Part shown: piece after piece, positions 23,062 through 34,679 of the stretch
Numbering within the stretch: position 1 is the stretch's first letter
How the letters are laid out: each line of letters opens with the position of its first letter
Assembly (NCBI GenBank): GCA_946811695.1
Contig: OX328123.1
Coordinates: 41,385,764 to 41,449,763, forward strand
Direction: 5' to 3'
Length of the DNA stretch: 64,000 nt
From: Gonocerus acuteangulatus
Taxonomy: Eukaryota; Arthropoda; Insecta; Hemiptera; Coreidae
Notes under the pieces: model-generated
Databases searched by the model: none
Told to the model about the DNA's origin: nothing
The model's input: only the letters and a program-made list of their open reading frames with translations
Position numbers and translations under genes: made by a program

Positions 23062-23965
23062 GAGGGGTGATCAAAAAGTTGCAGGACTGTTTAGATTGCG
23101 CGGCAATGGAGTGTCATAGAGGAGTGCGGTTGGCAGCATTGTTCATCGTGACTCTTCCTGAACTCAGCTGTTTATTCAGATTGTTAATAACCTTCTTCAT
23201 TGTAAAGTTACTGCTGTGTTCGTAAAAAAAGTTTTTTGTGTTCGGCGATTTCTTGAAATGAATGAAAAGGAAGAGCAACGCGTTTGCGTAAAGTTTTGTG
23301 TGAAGTTGGGTAAAACGTTTACTGAAACTTTTCAAATGTTGCAAGTGGCTTTCGGTGATGAATGTCTGAGTCGGTCAAGGTGTCATGAGTGGTACAAAAG
23401 GTTCAAGGAAGGCCGGACATGGTGTGAAGATGATTCTCGTTCAGGGCGCCCATCAACTTCGACTGATGACGATCATGTTGCAAGATTGGACAGTCTCGTG
23501 CGTTCTAATCGTCGACTAACCATTCGTGAGATGGCTGAAGAATTGAACATTTCATTTGGTTCGTGTCAACAAATTTTAACAGAAAATTTGCAGATGAGAA
23601 GGGTGGCTGCATTCCGCACTGCTCATTCGCGACTACTGCACCAAAAATGGAATGACGATCATTCCCCAGCCTCCATATTCACCTGACCTTGCCCCTGCAG
23701 ACTTTTTCTTGTTTCCAAAACTCAAGAGACCCATGAAGGGAAAGAGATTTGAGTCCGTAGATGACATTCAAGAAAAATCGCTGGAGCAGCTAAACACCAT
23801 TTCACAAGATGATTTCTCAAAGTCCTTCACGCAGTGGAAACATCGTTGGGAAAAATGTATAGCTTCCCAAGGAGAGTACTTTGAAGGGGACGACGTCCAA
23901 TAGCCTGTAGATTTTTTAAATAAATTAATAAAAAATCAGTCCTGGAACTTTTTGATCACCCCACG
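23061..23965 (+). mobile_element. mariner element with internal deletion (905 bp)
   Basis: The terminal inverted repeats are CGAGGGGTGATCAAAAAGTT (23061) and its complement with one change, CGTGGGGTGATCAAAAAGTT, ending at 23965; TA flanks both. The length is short of the roughly 1.28 kb usual for mariner because the middle of the transposase gene is missing (see the next entry). The right flank carries GTATCTAGGCCATTAGCGCC, an inverted copy of the SINE tail on the left flank, so the element lies between two SINE tails that face each other. Confidence 0.93.
23258..23903 (+). pseudogene. mariner (D34D) transposase, internally deleted
   Basis: The start is MNEKEEQRVCVKFCVKLGKT, and the DNA-binding half is intact: the first HTH (FTETFQMLQVAFG...SRCHEWYKRFKEGR), the linker SRSGRPSTSTDDD, and the second HTH (LTIREMAEELNISFGSCQQI). 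Near 23610 the frame jumps to sequence that belongs far downstream. From there a different frame reads NGMTIIPQPPYSPDLAPADF, which supplies only the third catalytic Asp (in SPDLAPADF) and the C-terminal segment ending EGDDVQ. The first Asp and the HDNAPAH-type second Asp are lost, so it cannot cut DNA; the DNA-binding half could in principle still bind the ends. The family resembles the mariner source of human GVQW3. Confidence 0.9.
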
Positions 23966-24182
23966 TATCTAGGCCATTAGCGCCAATATAACGTAAATTC
24001 GTGAAAATAAAACTTATTATCGCTATGCTTCTGGGACTTACTTGTTGGACTAAAAAGAAAGTTTGGAGGTCTAGGAAGAATATTCGTCATTTTTTATACC
24101 TTTCTTATAAAGAATTTAATTTCATAAGCTGGATCAAAATTTGTGAATGGGGATTTAATAATACACAAATTCAAGTGTAAGG

Positions 24183-24448
24183 CATGGGCGTATATAAGGG
24201 GGGGCTGAGGGGGTGCAGCCCCCCGAAACTTTGATTTGATCGGTAAAAATTTTATAAAACCCTTAAAAATAAATTAAATGAGATCATTTAGTTCATAAAA
24301 CATATTCTATTTTGGGTTTAATAGCGTTTAAGTTGGCTAAATCTCTTCCAAGATCTAAATTCTTAGTATTCCATAAACCGGAAATGGTCTCAGTTCCCCC
24401 CGAAATTTTCCCAGCCCCCTCCGAAATTATTTTCTATATACGCCCATG
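24183..24448. mobile_element. hAT-like MITE, G-rich family, copy B
   Basis: This 266-bp element has ends CATGGGCGTATATA and TATATACGCCCATG (perfect 14-bp inverted repeats). Flanks GTGTAAGG (24175-24182) and ACGTAAGG (24449-24456) agree at 6 of 8 positions with two transitions, pointing to an 8-bp hAT-type duplication. A G-run follows the left end and C-runs precede the right end. It matches copy A at 10262-10508. Confidence 0.82.
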
Positions 24449-24459
24449 ACGTAAGGTGA

Positions 24460-25245
24460 ATGAAAACTGATAAAGAGTTTTAATAAATATAAATTCCTGG
24501 CCATTAGAGTAATAATATTACGAATTGTACTTTCATCGTACAATTTGGTGTACAATCGTACGGTTTGTTGTTTTTATTCATAAGTACGTAAAATTGTGTT
24601 TGTAAGAGTTCATAAAAAGATGCTTAATTATACATTATTAATTTGTCAGAATAATTATCTATAGTAAAAAATATATTTACATTTTATTTTTATGTGTTAT
24701 GATGGTTTGAAGAGGCAGCTGGTAGTATCACTTTTCCCAGAGAGTGGAATACAGACTGTAGTACTAAAGGGTGGTGTATGGAAGGGAAGGGTTGTCCACT
24801 AGATCGGGAAGAGGGAGGGGGCATAGTCACCCACGGCGATGGAACAAAGGGTTCTGGTGGTTAGCAGATGTCCCTCCATGTGCCGCCTCCCACAAAGCCC
24901 TGTAATAAATTGGTACCTTTTGTCGATCCCTTAAGTTATTTTATTCATTGGCTAATGGCCGTGAAGGCTTTTTTTTTTATTGTTATGAAATTAAATAGAC
25001 TTGATAGAAATTCAATTGCTCTATGGGGGGGGGGGGGTATTGTAGCTTTTATGTGGAATTAGAGTAGCTAAAATTTGAATTGAATAAAACTCTTTTCACA
25101 GCATTAGAGTAATTATGAATGGAATTTTAATATATACATTTTTAGTGCTACTTTATCGCAAACGTCACGCCTGCTATGTATCTTGCCTTTTTGTGGGAAC
25201 TGTTTTCAACGAGGCGGCACGATCAGTGTAAAAGCCTAAATAATC
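24460..25245. other. Unassigned DNA
   Basis: No gene or bounded element is supported; a G-run lies at 25025-25038. Confidence 0.45.
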
Positions 25246-25254
25246 CGTGCACGG

Positions 25255-25766
25255 TAGGGATGGACGATCGTCGATAGTACTATCGACATTTTTTTAACGT
25301 CTGGTGAATTAAATGCTGAAAAATAACCATCTGGTGAATACAACCAACTACATAATGCAGCCTGAAAAGTACCTGTATTTTCAGCCGCTGGGAAAATCGT
25401 TTCTGAGCTGCGGAAAAGACTGAGCCAAAAAAAGTGGAAATTTTGGTCTTCATTTTTGGTAATATGTGGCTCAAGGAGAAAAACTAAAACCGTTTAAAAT
25501 AATTGCACATTTTTGTGCCTCTTGATATTTTTTTCTTTGGAAATGCTTTTTATAAATTTAAATAAATTAGTTTTTTGTTTTAAACCTTTGTGCAATCTTA
25601 TAAATATACCTAATCCTGCAAGTATTAGATAATTCAACTCAATAACATTAAATTCTTCATTGGACAGGTATGTAAGGACTAGGGGATTATCGATAGTATC
25701 GATATTTTTCAGCCGATAGTATAGGCCTATCGATAGTGCTGAACTATCGACTATCGCCTATCCCTA
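25255..25766 (+). mobile_element. hAT relic, TAGGGATGG family, copy 1 (512 bp)
   Basis: The left end is TAGGGATGG and the right end is CTATCCCTA, with repeated ATCGATAG motifs inside both ends. Flanks GTGCACGG (25247-25254) and GTGTACGG (25767-25774) agree at 7 of 8 positions, an 8-bp duplication. The interior matches 54774-55384 and contains the tail of a hAT transposase gene, so this is a deletion derivative of an autonomous element. Confidence 0.88.
25348..25490 (+). pseudogene. hAT transposase C-terminal dimerisation fragment
   Basis: The plus strand reads VFSAAGKIVSELRKRLSQKK, the conserved core of the C-terminal hAT dimerisation domain. A deletion just upstream removed the SVPSER segment that is still present in copy 2 (54917-55090), and stops precede it. 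It is non-functional. Confidence 0.8.
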
Positions 25767-25976
25767 GTGTACGGATTGTTGATGGTGGGTCGTATTTAGG
25801 ACACAAAAAAAACTCCCAAAAAAAATATGTGATATAAATATTAATAAAGTAAATATACAGCTCCCCACAAAAATTTGACTACAAATAATATAAATTAATA
25901 AATTCCCCCCTCTCTCTAATGATTTCTAAATATTCGACATTATTATTATAAGATAGTGACCCTGTATTTCAGAATG

Positions 25977-26210
25977 TATCTTATTTGGCAGAAGGTCAAA
26001 TATTATTAAGTACGCATTATTCTTTATTAATTCCTATTTTCACTCCACATGTTTCAGGCCCCTTTGACACATCTTCAGGAGCATATTTAAGCGTATTTTA
26101 AGTTCTCCTGAAGAGGCATTCAAGGGACGTCAAACATGTAGTGCGAATGATTATTCAAGAACAATGAGTATTTACCTTTAATTTAATTTGACCTTCTGAC
26201 ACATAAAATA
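25977..26210. mobile_element. Small foldback element with CTGAAGA...AAAC motif
   Basis: Outer arms TGGCAGAAGGTCAAAT (25986) and ATTTGACCTTCTGACA (26186) are inverted, as are inner segments CATCTTCAGGAG and CTCCTGAAGAGG around a centre near 26093. It shares layout and the CCTGAAGAGGC...ACATG phrase with the elements at 41204-41508 and 63475-63805. The arms are clearly diverged, so the copy is old. Confidence 0.6.
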
Positions 26211-26214
26211 CCTT

Positions 26215-28020
26215 GGTAAATATTCACCATAAAAACAACAATTGTAAAAATCTATATCTCTCCATGTTTACTCTACAAGAATTATATAATCTTATAAAAT
26301 ATTTTACGACTAAAGCCCTCTAGAAATTCTCTTTTCTCGAAATCGCATTATCCTCCTAATATATAATTTAAGGAGCTTTTAGTTTTTCTTCTCCATTCCT
26401 TTTTAGCTGTCAAGAGTGTCTTAAAATTTTCCCTTTTAAGGCTTATTCCTAGGTCTAGCTCCTTCCAATTCTATTAATTTTCAACCCTTTACTACGCTTC
26501 CACTAAGGTGATGGAAAAAGGTTATCTTATTATTTACATTGACATTTGCTTAGTTTGCTATTTTATCGTATTAGTGTAACATCGAACATTTTTGAGTCCC
26601 GTCGCAATAAGATTTATTACTGTTTTGTGATAGTTGCATTAAACAATTTATCCAAAGAAAGAACAACTATTTATAGGAGAACCAACCAATGTACCAGTTT
26701 GTATAATACAGCCTTCATTAGCAGAAGAATATCCATTATGTAATTTCTCTTCGCAACAATCCGTGAGATCGAATTAAGAAATTAAAAGTGCTCATGGAGC
26801 CAAGTTACGCAAAACGTAAGCAGTTTTGTGTCGCAATGAAAAACTGGACTGTATATACAAATATACACATAGGTACAGATATTCACAAATTTGTACTATG
26901 GTTATTGTCGTGATCCATGGGTTCTGTACACATGAAATTTCTAGTCGGTACTTACGGATTGCTTATCTCTATGGAGTTAGGGAAGAAACGCCTAAAAAAG
27001 TAACCAATCTTGGATATTGCGTAAGGGCAAGCTAACTTTTGCGTAAATCTCTTCGAAACAACCCAAATAACAATTATTGAGGTAAGCCGAAAAGTCCCAA
27101 GAACATTTTTTTTTTGCAATGTATAATAAAAAAAATTACTTTTCTTTGTATTTCTTTTGCCAATAATTCTGCAATCATTCGTGCTAGAGTGCTTTTCAAG
27201 GCGTCAAAAAGTTTCTAATGACATGTCCTACAATTTTTCTATGAAAGAAATGTTAAAATTGATTTGCGGCTTCGCAAAATAGCAATTAAAAATGTTGAGA
27301 AGCAGACATTTAATTTAAAAACGCTTCAAAATTTCAATTCTATTTTGAATTTTTAAAAACTGTTTATTTAAACATTTGCCACAAATTTAATTGGAGTTTG
27401 ATATTATATGTAACAGATTTTTGTAAAATTTGTTACTAACTAATAATTTTTTCCTTTACCCCCTGTAATAAAAGCGTGGTACTCACTAAAATTATAACCC
27501 TTTTTGTTCGAAAAGAATAGGCATTAGGGAAGGCAAATTATCAAAACAATATTTTGTTCCCTAATGATGCGTATCCAAACAATGTAAAGTTCTGTGGCAA
27601 GAGCTGGGGTGGTAAAATTGCGAATAAAACTATTTTATGAGTTCATTACGAGGTTATGTTGAATGAAAGCAAGTATGAAAATAAAATTTTGACCCGTGGA
27701 GATAAGGTTAATCTTGACACTTACTACATCACTGTTAAAAATTATTTAATATACCTGAAGGCATTTCGTTCCTGATAACCACCTGAGATTGACGGATTAT
27801 TCAGACGTGTTTGCATGAGTAGCAGTTCGCATGCAATGATCGAATCAACTCACAATCTGAGAAACCATTTCTTCAATCAATTCTACATTCTCAACAAATA
27901 GATTATTTTAGTAGATTCGCCTCATCAAAACACATTGAAAAGAATAATTTTTTTGGCTGACGCAACACCTTGAATTGATTAATGAATGAAATTTATTAAT
28001 ATAGTATCAACACTACTCCT
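26215..28020. other. Unassigned DNA with a family D fragment
   Basis: A diverged 3' fragment of repeat family D is at about 26885-26996. The rest shows no gene or repeat boundary. Confidence 0.4.
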
Positions 28021-28024
28021 CACC

Positions 28025-28625
28025 ACCAATTTGGTTTCCACTCCCGGCACTAGTGAACAATGCATCACCGTTGTTGACACAATATCCTACGCGCTTGAAT
28101 CCTCCTTCCTCGCTAAAATTTAGAAACTACTGCACGAGTGTCTTCCTCGACGTCACTCAAGCGTTCGATCGGGTTTGGCTCCCGGAGTTGTTATTTTAAA
28201 GGAAAGAGTATTTCACCTCACACATATTACCTATTCTTCAATCCTATAATACCTCTCGAATCGTTCCTTTCAAGTAAGGTCTGGTGCCACCTTGTCTACT
28301 CCTCGATCCATACCTCTGGTGTTCCACAATGCAACATCCTACCTCCTGTACAAGACAGATATCCCAACTGACCCGACTACTTACAAAACAATGTAAGCCG
28401 TTGATACTTTACTTATAATCATGATCTTTTCGCCTTCTCCTAATCCCTCTACAGATTCCCAACGATCACAGGAGCAACTTGAGTCTGTCAAAAAATAGTA
28501 ACATTTGTGGAAAATTAATGTGCTGGTAGAACCCTGAAAAGTGCGTTCAAGTAACATTTACTAAGCGTTCTTCAATTGGAGCGCCTGGTCTATCGTCTTC
28601 ATTTGCAGCAATCAACTCCCAATAG
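28025..28625 (+). pseudogene. Decayed Jockey-clade reverse transcriptase fragment
   Basis: This DNA is collinear with 50980-51570 of the full-length LINE: both contain CACGCGCTTGAA..., GAAACTACTGCACGAGTG, CGACGTC-CAAGCGTTCGATC and GTTTGGC-CCCGG-GTTGTTAT. Small insertions, deletions and stops break every frame. It covers roughly the fingers/palm part of the RT up to just past the YxDD region, and both ends of the LINE are missing. It is an older member of the same LINE family. Confidence 0.85.
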
Positions 28626-28871
28626 CTAATGAGGTAGGATTAGTGTAAGAAATATGGTAGACCGCATTTGCCATCCACCCTCTAGCATAGAGAAACAAAG
28701 CGCTGACATGCAGTACACTATACAGTGCGCACTACATACACCCCATACTTGCAGACCAAGATCAATTACAGTACACTCCCTGGGGCCACCTTTTCTAGGC
28801 ATTTATACACCGATGTCAAGGAAGAGGAAGCTCGTGTTGAGGACTGAGTGGTACAGAGTCTTCAAAAATAT

Positions 28872-29127
28872 GTCGTCGATACAAATGCATAGTATCGATT
28901 GTAAAAATCATCTCTTCCAGAGAGGAAAAAAAATTGTATTCATTAATTTGCTTAAAAGTAAAATAGCCAGCAGATTCGACCCTTTGACAGTGGTTACTTT
29001 CCCTTTCACTGAGTGAACTTAGATTCGAGAGTTTGCCGTAGATCAGTGTAACAGCAATCAGTATAGATTGAAAATGAAAAATGCGTTTTTCACATTCGAT
29101 ACTTTGCATTTGTTTTTATTGACGACG
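28872..29127. mobile_element. MITE with TCGTCGATAC termini, copy 1
   Basis: Inverted ends of about 25-30 bp: TCGTCGATACAAATGCA followed by AGTATCGA on the left, and the complement of TCAATAAAAACAAATGCAAA / AGTATCGA on the right. The same ends and length recur at 40232-40498. There is no coding capacity and no confident target duplication, so the superfamily is open. Confidence 0.6.
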
Positions 29128-29129
29128 TG

Positions 29130-30240
29130 TGCGTTGGAGGACCCACTTGGGACATAAGGCGACACGCCATTGTATTTAGCCTTTCCGTGACATGCTGGGC
29201 TCTGCTATGGACGACCCTTGATTCCCTTGCTACTCGAGGGAACACAATAAGGGAGCAATCTTTTTCAGACCCTCGGATAACCTAGGACTCGAAAGGGAGA
29301 TCGAGGCTGACAGTGGATCCTCTAATTTGGGATCTACTAAGACTTTGTTCCCTACAAACGGATCCAACCAAAACAAATGTACAGCTAGAGACGGTCACGG
29401 AACCAGGTCCAACAAAGCACGGGGTACGGAACCAGCACTTGTTGAGCCTGTTCCGAGTGGATTAGGAATGACGAAGTATAGAGTTGTTCTACTATTCAAT
29501 TGTACATTACAATTGTACATTTTGTCAATTTTATCTTTTCTTTTTAATTATAATGTGTGAATCTAAAGATTTCAGCTTACCCAAAGTCTGACAATGTATG
29601 TATTTATATTTAGTATGTAAATGTATTTAATTAATGAGATAAAATATTTTTTCCAGTGAATTGCTCCAGATATAGTTATTATTTCTTCTCAGGAAAATAT
29701 TATGTCTTGAAGCCACCGAAAAAGGTATTAGTAAGAAACGTTAAGATTATTACGTATTCAAGAGAAAAGGGCAAAGAAATTCTCTTGTCGGGACATTGAG
29801 AAAGTTTTTTTTTCCTTTTTTTTTAAGGCAATGTAAATGACTTCCTCAAAGCTTTTTCTTTTCAAGCGATATTAGCGAAGCCTAAGAACTTAGCTAATTT
29901 GAAAGTGGTCTTTAGAAGTTCTTTTTTAACCGATTTGACTGCGTGATAGCTTTACAAATACCGACTGGTGTTAGTTGGCTTTTTTCACCTGCTTTCCCTA
30001 AAACCAACAAATCATTTCTCTATTTCCCCTTACTCGTTCTTCATGTTAAAATTTTAGTGAGTTTGAACGTGACTGTTCTACTGTTACTTTTTTATTTAAC
30101 TATAGTGTCATCTGGAGAATAATCCGCCGGTGGCAAATAATGATTCATGAGTTCCGTCTGATTAACACCTGTCACCGAGATTCATATTGGAAGTTTTCTA
30201 GAAAGCGAGCGTAAAAGGATTAATATGCAGGTAATGTAAA
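29130..30240. other. Unassigned DNA
   Basis: A GC-richer block at 29125-29480 has a plus frame of 77 codons with no recognised domain; it might be a retroelement fragment but nothing supports that. The remainder is featureless. Confidence 0.4.
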
Positions 30241-30254
30241 TATCTAAACAACAA

Positions 30255-30342
30255 TGACAGGGTAATAAAAGCCCAACGATGCAAATTACAGATTAATTGT
30301 AACAGATTAAACTGTAATTTTGGGGGTTTTATTACCCTGTCA
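30255..30342. mobile_element. 88-bp hairpin MITE
   Basis: The ends TGACAGGGTAATAAAAGCCC and GGGGGTTTTATTACCCTGTCA pair almost perfectly, with inner arms AAATTACAG / CTGTAATTT, so the whole unit folds into one hairpin. A 13-base direct repeat CTAAACAACAATG occurs at 30244-30256, overlapping the left end, and at 30373-30385, 30 bp beyond the right end. Confidence 0.6.
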
Positions 30343-30714
30343 ACGTTTTTGAGCGGTCTTCACCTGAACACACTAAACAACAATGTAGTATAATGCAATA
30401 TTTTTTTCTTTAATTTTTTACGGCAATTCAACCACTATTGGGTCCTTCATGCCTCATGGTCGGTAGCATCGAAGAAAGACAAAGCTCGGCCAGCGGGAGG
30501 CGGACCTAGCCAAGGTCGAGTAGAGTCCCCTCTGCCTTAGTGGCACGCATTTGGTGACTGGCTAACCATGATAGATGATGTCCTTGCTGGAGCCAGGGCA
30601 ACCATGTATAATCTGAATATACACAAACGTAATAGACAAACAACGCACTGTAATGTAATGATATATACACAATGTAAATATAAAAATAATAATGGAACAT
30701 AGTTTTATTATAAA

Positions 30715-31040
30715 CTAGCTGTTACCCAGTGTGCCATGCTACACCAACTTTATATTATATGGCTGTTAAAAACAAACATACAGCTGGTAGTATATTTTCA
30801 CCTTGCCTATGGCACTTCCTGTATCAAGACCTACCTGTGTGCCAAGTTTGGTCAACATCGGTCAAACAGTGTGGATTTGTATAGGGAACAAACAGACAGT
30901 CAGACAGCTGACAGATTATTTTGACCAAGCCTATGACACTCCCCGTATCAAGACCTACCTGTGTGCCAAGTTTGTTCAAAATCGCTCAAAAGCTGTGGAT
31001 TTATATGAGGAACAAATTGAATGGATTTTTATCTATTTTT
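30715..31040 (-). repeat. Helitron-like end with two units of the 123-bp repeat
   Basis: It starts CTAGCTGTTACCCAGTG (a minus-strand CAGCTAG-T end) and runs into two head-to-tail units containing CAAGACCTACCTGTGTGCCA and GTGTGGATTTGTATA. The same monomer is single at 32710-32840 and in five copies at 35130-35740. Class as for 20447-21350; the far end is not defined. Confidence 0.5.
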
Positions 31041-31381
31041 TTTCTGCAATATAGTATCCCTATACTGTGGGAGTTTATTTAGATTCTGCAGGTTCCATCT
31101 TCCAATACTGCCTGCAGTACAATCAAAGTAAATATACATTTTTTTTTTTAGTTCCAAAGGTATAATAATAATAATAATAATATTAAGACAGAGAAATATG
31201 ATAACAACTATAATAATAATACAAATAAAAATAGTAATAATAATATTGAAAAAGAAACAAATAAAAATATCAACATTATAAATTAATGGAAATAAATAAA
31301 AAAAGAATGAATATAAATGAATTAAATAAAATAAATAAATAAATAAAACATCCGTTCTTGCAATGGCTTATTATTGCGATT

Positions 31382-31682
31382 ATCAAAACAGAATTCAATC
31401 AGGATTGTGGTCATGAGAAACTGTTAAATTATTTACAGCAGCATTATTTTTCAAAAACAAATGCACTACTTTTTTCATTTGTCCCGATACTAAAGATCAA
31501 GGTATGAATTCTGTATTCGCACTTTTGATGAGATTATTTGATATAATGATAAAAAAATAATGATTTGTCAGTAAACGAAATTATTTACAGTGATGGACCA
31601 TCGTCTCAGTTTAAAAATAAATATATATCAAGATTGCTTTACATACTTTCAGAAAAATTTCACAAAAAGTTTTAGCGGAAAT
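31382..31682 (+). pseudogene. SDGPSSQFKNK-type transposon-like protein remnant
   Basis: Two plus-strand stretches in different frames read ETVKLFTAALFFKNKCTTFF, then ICPDTKDQGMNSVFALLM, and after a frameshift NEIIYSDGPSSQFKNKYISR followed by LLYILSEKF. From memory this matches a repetitive, uncharacterised protein family frequent in crustaceans, insects and Hydra with the core WSDGP-x-SQFKNK, thought to be mobile-element derived. Stops and the frameshift make it a pseudogene. The SDGPS-x-Q-x-KN core parallels the DUF7869-like frame at 14807-15919, suggesting related RNase H-like folds. Confidence 0.55.
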
Positions 31683-31839
31683 ATTTTACTACAGCTGATG
31701 ACAAACGATTAGTAGATAGGGTGGAAGAAAGAGTAAAATCCTCGGTCTCTAATGGAAGTTATGAGCAAATCGGAAACTAAAAATGTAAAAAACTCAGTAG
31801 AGTTTTCTAATGTTGCATCTAGTTTAATGACAAACACTA

Positions 31840-32950
31840 CAATTTTCCGAATCAGCCAAGTAGATAATTGAGCCTGCTATAAGTTCGGACAATCCATGAG
31901 TTAATGTTAAAGACATCGTTTTTATTAAGGAAATGCATGTGATAAAATACAATTCGCAAAAAAAAAAATCAACTATGGAAACATCAAACTTAAAAAAAAA
32001 TTGGTTAATGGATTCTAGGAGCCCAAGTGTTGTCCTACATACGAAAATTGATCTTATATGATATTATTTGTCCAAATTCTGAGAATATAAGGCTATAATT
32101 TAGATAAACATGCAAAGGTTATAAGTGAAAAGTTTTGTTCGCAAAAGGAAAACGTTTCGTAAAAAATTAAAAAAAATAAAAATGTTTTGTTGGCAACACT
32201 GGAAAGAAAATGGCGACTGGAAAGTCAACACATCAAAAACTTAATATTTCAAATTACTTATGAGTATATATTGGTCCAAATTCTAAGAATATAAGGCTAT
32301 AATTTTGATAAACACAAACATTTTGCTAAAACTAAAAAGTTTTGGAGGTTAGATAAAGACACCAAACATGAAAAAAAAAAAAAAAAAATGGTTAATGGCT
32401 TCTAGAAGCCCAGTGTTGTCCTACATATTCATCAGAATTTAAGACAATTGATCTTATATGATATTATTTGCCCAAATTCTGAGGATATAAGGCTATAATT
32501 TAGGTTAACGTACAAAGATTAAAACTGAAAAGTTTTGTTCTCAAAAGAAAAACTTTTCGCAAAAAAAAGAAGAAAGTTTTGGTGGCTTGCTAATCACCAC
32601 CTAGGCAATTCACCTAGGCAACACTGGAAAGAAAATGGCGATTTATGAGAATTCACTCTTCTGTATTTGACAGTTTCGAACTCGTTACTTCTGAACTGTG
32701 AAGCCTAGAAGATTTTGAGCTAGCCTAGGAGATTTCCCGTATCAAGAAGTACATGTTTGCCAAATTTGGTACAAATTGGTCAAACGGTGTGGATTTGTAT
32801 AAGGAACAAACAGATGGACAAATGGACAGGTGATTTTTATATATATATAGATATATATGGACAATATATGGTGTACACCACCATGAAGCGGAATACCAGC
32901 AAAGAAATAATAATATTATTTGAATAACTCTTGAGACAGGTCGTTCTGTA
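31840..32950. other. Local duplicated block and single 123-bp unit
   Basis: Segments such as GATCTTATATGATATTATTTG and CCTACATA-tailed phrases occur twice or more (about 32010-32200 and 32380-32590), marking an old tandem duplication of roughly 370 bp. A single unit of the 123-bp repeat lies at 32710-32840. No gene. Confidence 0.45.
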
Positions 32951-33239
32951 TATAGAGATTAACCCTCCTCTATAAACGTTTCAGCTTGACACTCATTCAT
33001 AAACGTAGGGTCGTGTCCGACCCCGTACTAAATAGGGCCATTTTTGCGTTAGGAATGCAATAAGTTATTGGGGATTTCCTCATTTATTTTCAAATATTAG
33101 GTGAATACAATAAACGTTTAAAACAAAAAAGACAATTCATAAAAGAAAACAAGCATTTGAATTCGGGAAAGTAAAATTAATTCTAAATAAAATAAGAAAA
33201 TATAGTAAAGTGTTTATAACACGTCAAAAAATTAGTAAT

Positions 33240-33244
<5 letters not shown>

Positions 33245-33316
<72 letters not shown>
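33245..33316. repeat. (TA)n microsatellite
   Basis: About 72 bp of TA inside the piggyBac-like element. Confidence 0.95.
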
Positions 33317-33321
<5 letters not shown>

Positions 33322-33394
33322 AGCAATAACTTATTGAATATCACAATAAAACTTGGGGAAAAAATGATATCACATTTATGTTTTGGTAAATGAA

Positions 33395-33589
33395 TCACAG
33401 GCACTGGGGCACACTCAGCACACTGGGACAGATGTGGGTCGAATTGGAAAAAAAATCATCTTCTATATCTTGATGTTCTATTTCTTGATCATCTTGATTT
33501 GAGAGTTCCTCAACTCCTTCGTCATCATTTGAGAGAATACCATCGTCAGACTCTAAACCTATTTCATCAATTTGGTCATCTAATTCCAC
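33395..33589 (-). pseudogene. Acidic N-terminal remnant, possibly of a piggyBac transposase
   Basis: A 64-codon minus-strand frame, MELDDQIDEIGLESDDG and on through DDEGVEELSNQDDQEIEHQ, is strongly acidic. piggyBac transposases characteristically begin with such an acidic leader before the catalytic domain, and the frame lies inside an element with piggyBac ends. No catalytic sequence follows: only about 430 bp, largely TA repeat, remain before the left terminus. The identification rests on composition and context. Confidence 0.4.
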
Positions 33590-33715
33590 ATCAGATTGCT
33601 CGTCTTATCGCCTAAATTCGTACATAACTTCTCCTATGTTTGTGAATAATTTATTTTCTCCAAAAGCGATGATTTTTTTAATGAAAATCGTGAACAATAA
33701 TATCTTTAGTAAAGT

Positions 33716-34513
33716 ATATCCCCCCTAAAAACATAAATGTGAAACAGAGGCCAAGGTCCTCCCCCCCCCAAAGAAACACTACCCCCTAATAAGCGAGAAA
33801 TATCCCCTCCTAAACCCCCCCCCCAAAACGCCTTACCATCCTACACTCCAAAAAAGTAGTATGAGTTGGTGTATTAAGTGTACCAAATTTTCTCAACAAA
33901 AAATATTTGCCAATTAAAGAGATGATACAAGAAAGAAATGTCCAAGTTCATTACTTAGAAGACCTATTAGTTACTTATTAAGAACAGTAAACACATTTAA
34001 CTGACCTTTAAAAACAACAATAAAAATACTTATATCCAGTTACTAAAATATCACTTTCCTCAACCAGGTATATTCTTAAACTTGGCAATGTTTAGTTTTC
34101 TTTCTAAAGATAATTTCGGCACAAATTAAACAAATAAAACATTGCCAAGTTTAAGAATATACCTGGTTGAGGAAAGTGATATTTTAGTGACTGGATATAA
34201 GTATTTTTATTGTTGTTTTTAAAGGTCAGTTGAAGTGTCTTTACTGTCTTTAGTAAGTAACTAATAGATCTTCTAAGTAATGAACTTGGACATTTCTTTC
34301 TTGTATCATCTCTTTAATTGGCACATATTTTTTGTTGAAAATATGGTACACTTAATACACCAACTCATACTACTTTTTTGGAGTGTAGGCTCGTTAGGCG
34401 TTTTGGGGGGGGGGGGTTTAGGAGGGGATATTTCTCGCTTATTGGGGGGTAGTGTTTCTTTAGGGGGGAGGAACTTGGTATGAATTTTACATTTATGTTT
34501 TTTGGGGGGATAT
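33716..34513. mobile_element. Foldback element with 378-bp arms
   Basis: The left arm (33716-34093) and right arm (34137-34513) are near-perfect inverted copies separated by only 43 bp. They run from ATATCCCCCC / GGGGGGATAT at the outer ends to AACTTGGCAATGTTT / AAACATTGCCAAG at the centre. G/C runs differ slightly in length between arms. The 67-codon frame on the right arm is not a gene. The outer ATAT may belong to the arms or be a short target duplication. It is nested in the piggyBac-like element. Confidence 0.85.
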
Positions 34514-34679
34514 CATTACTTTTCTCTAAGTATTAATTAAAATTTAGTTGCCGCATACCTACTGGCTTTTGTACTTCTTATAAAACCAGGATCTTTGGAT
34601 TCTGCATAAAGTTCTCCTTACTGCTTGATATTTGATACCAATAAGTAGCATACGTATCTACATCTAATCACTAGACTAG

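Noticed and set aside
28654..29016. 120-codon plus frame as a gene
   Set aside because: It runs across the end of the decayed LINE region and into a TIR-bounded MITE, so it is a chance frame.
33720..34510. G/C-run open frames in the foldback arms
   Set aside because: They are readings of the inverted-repeat arms and homopolymer runs.
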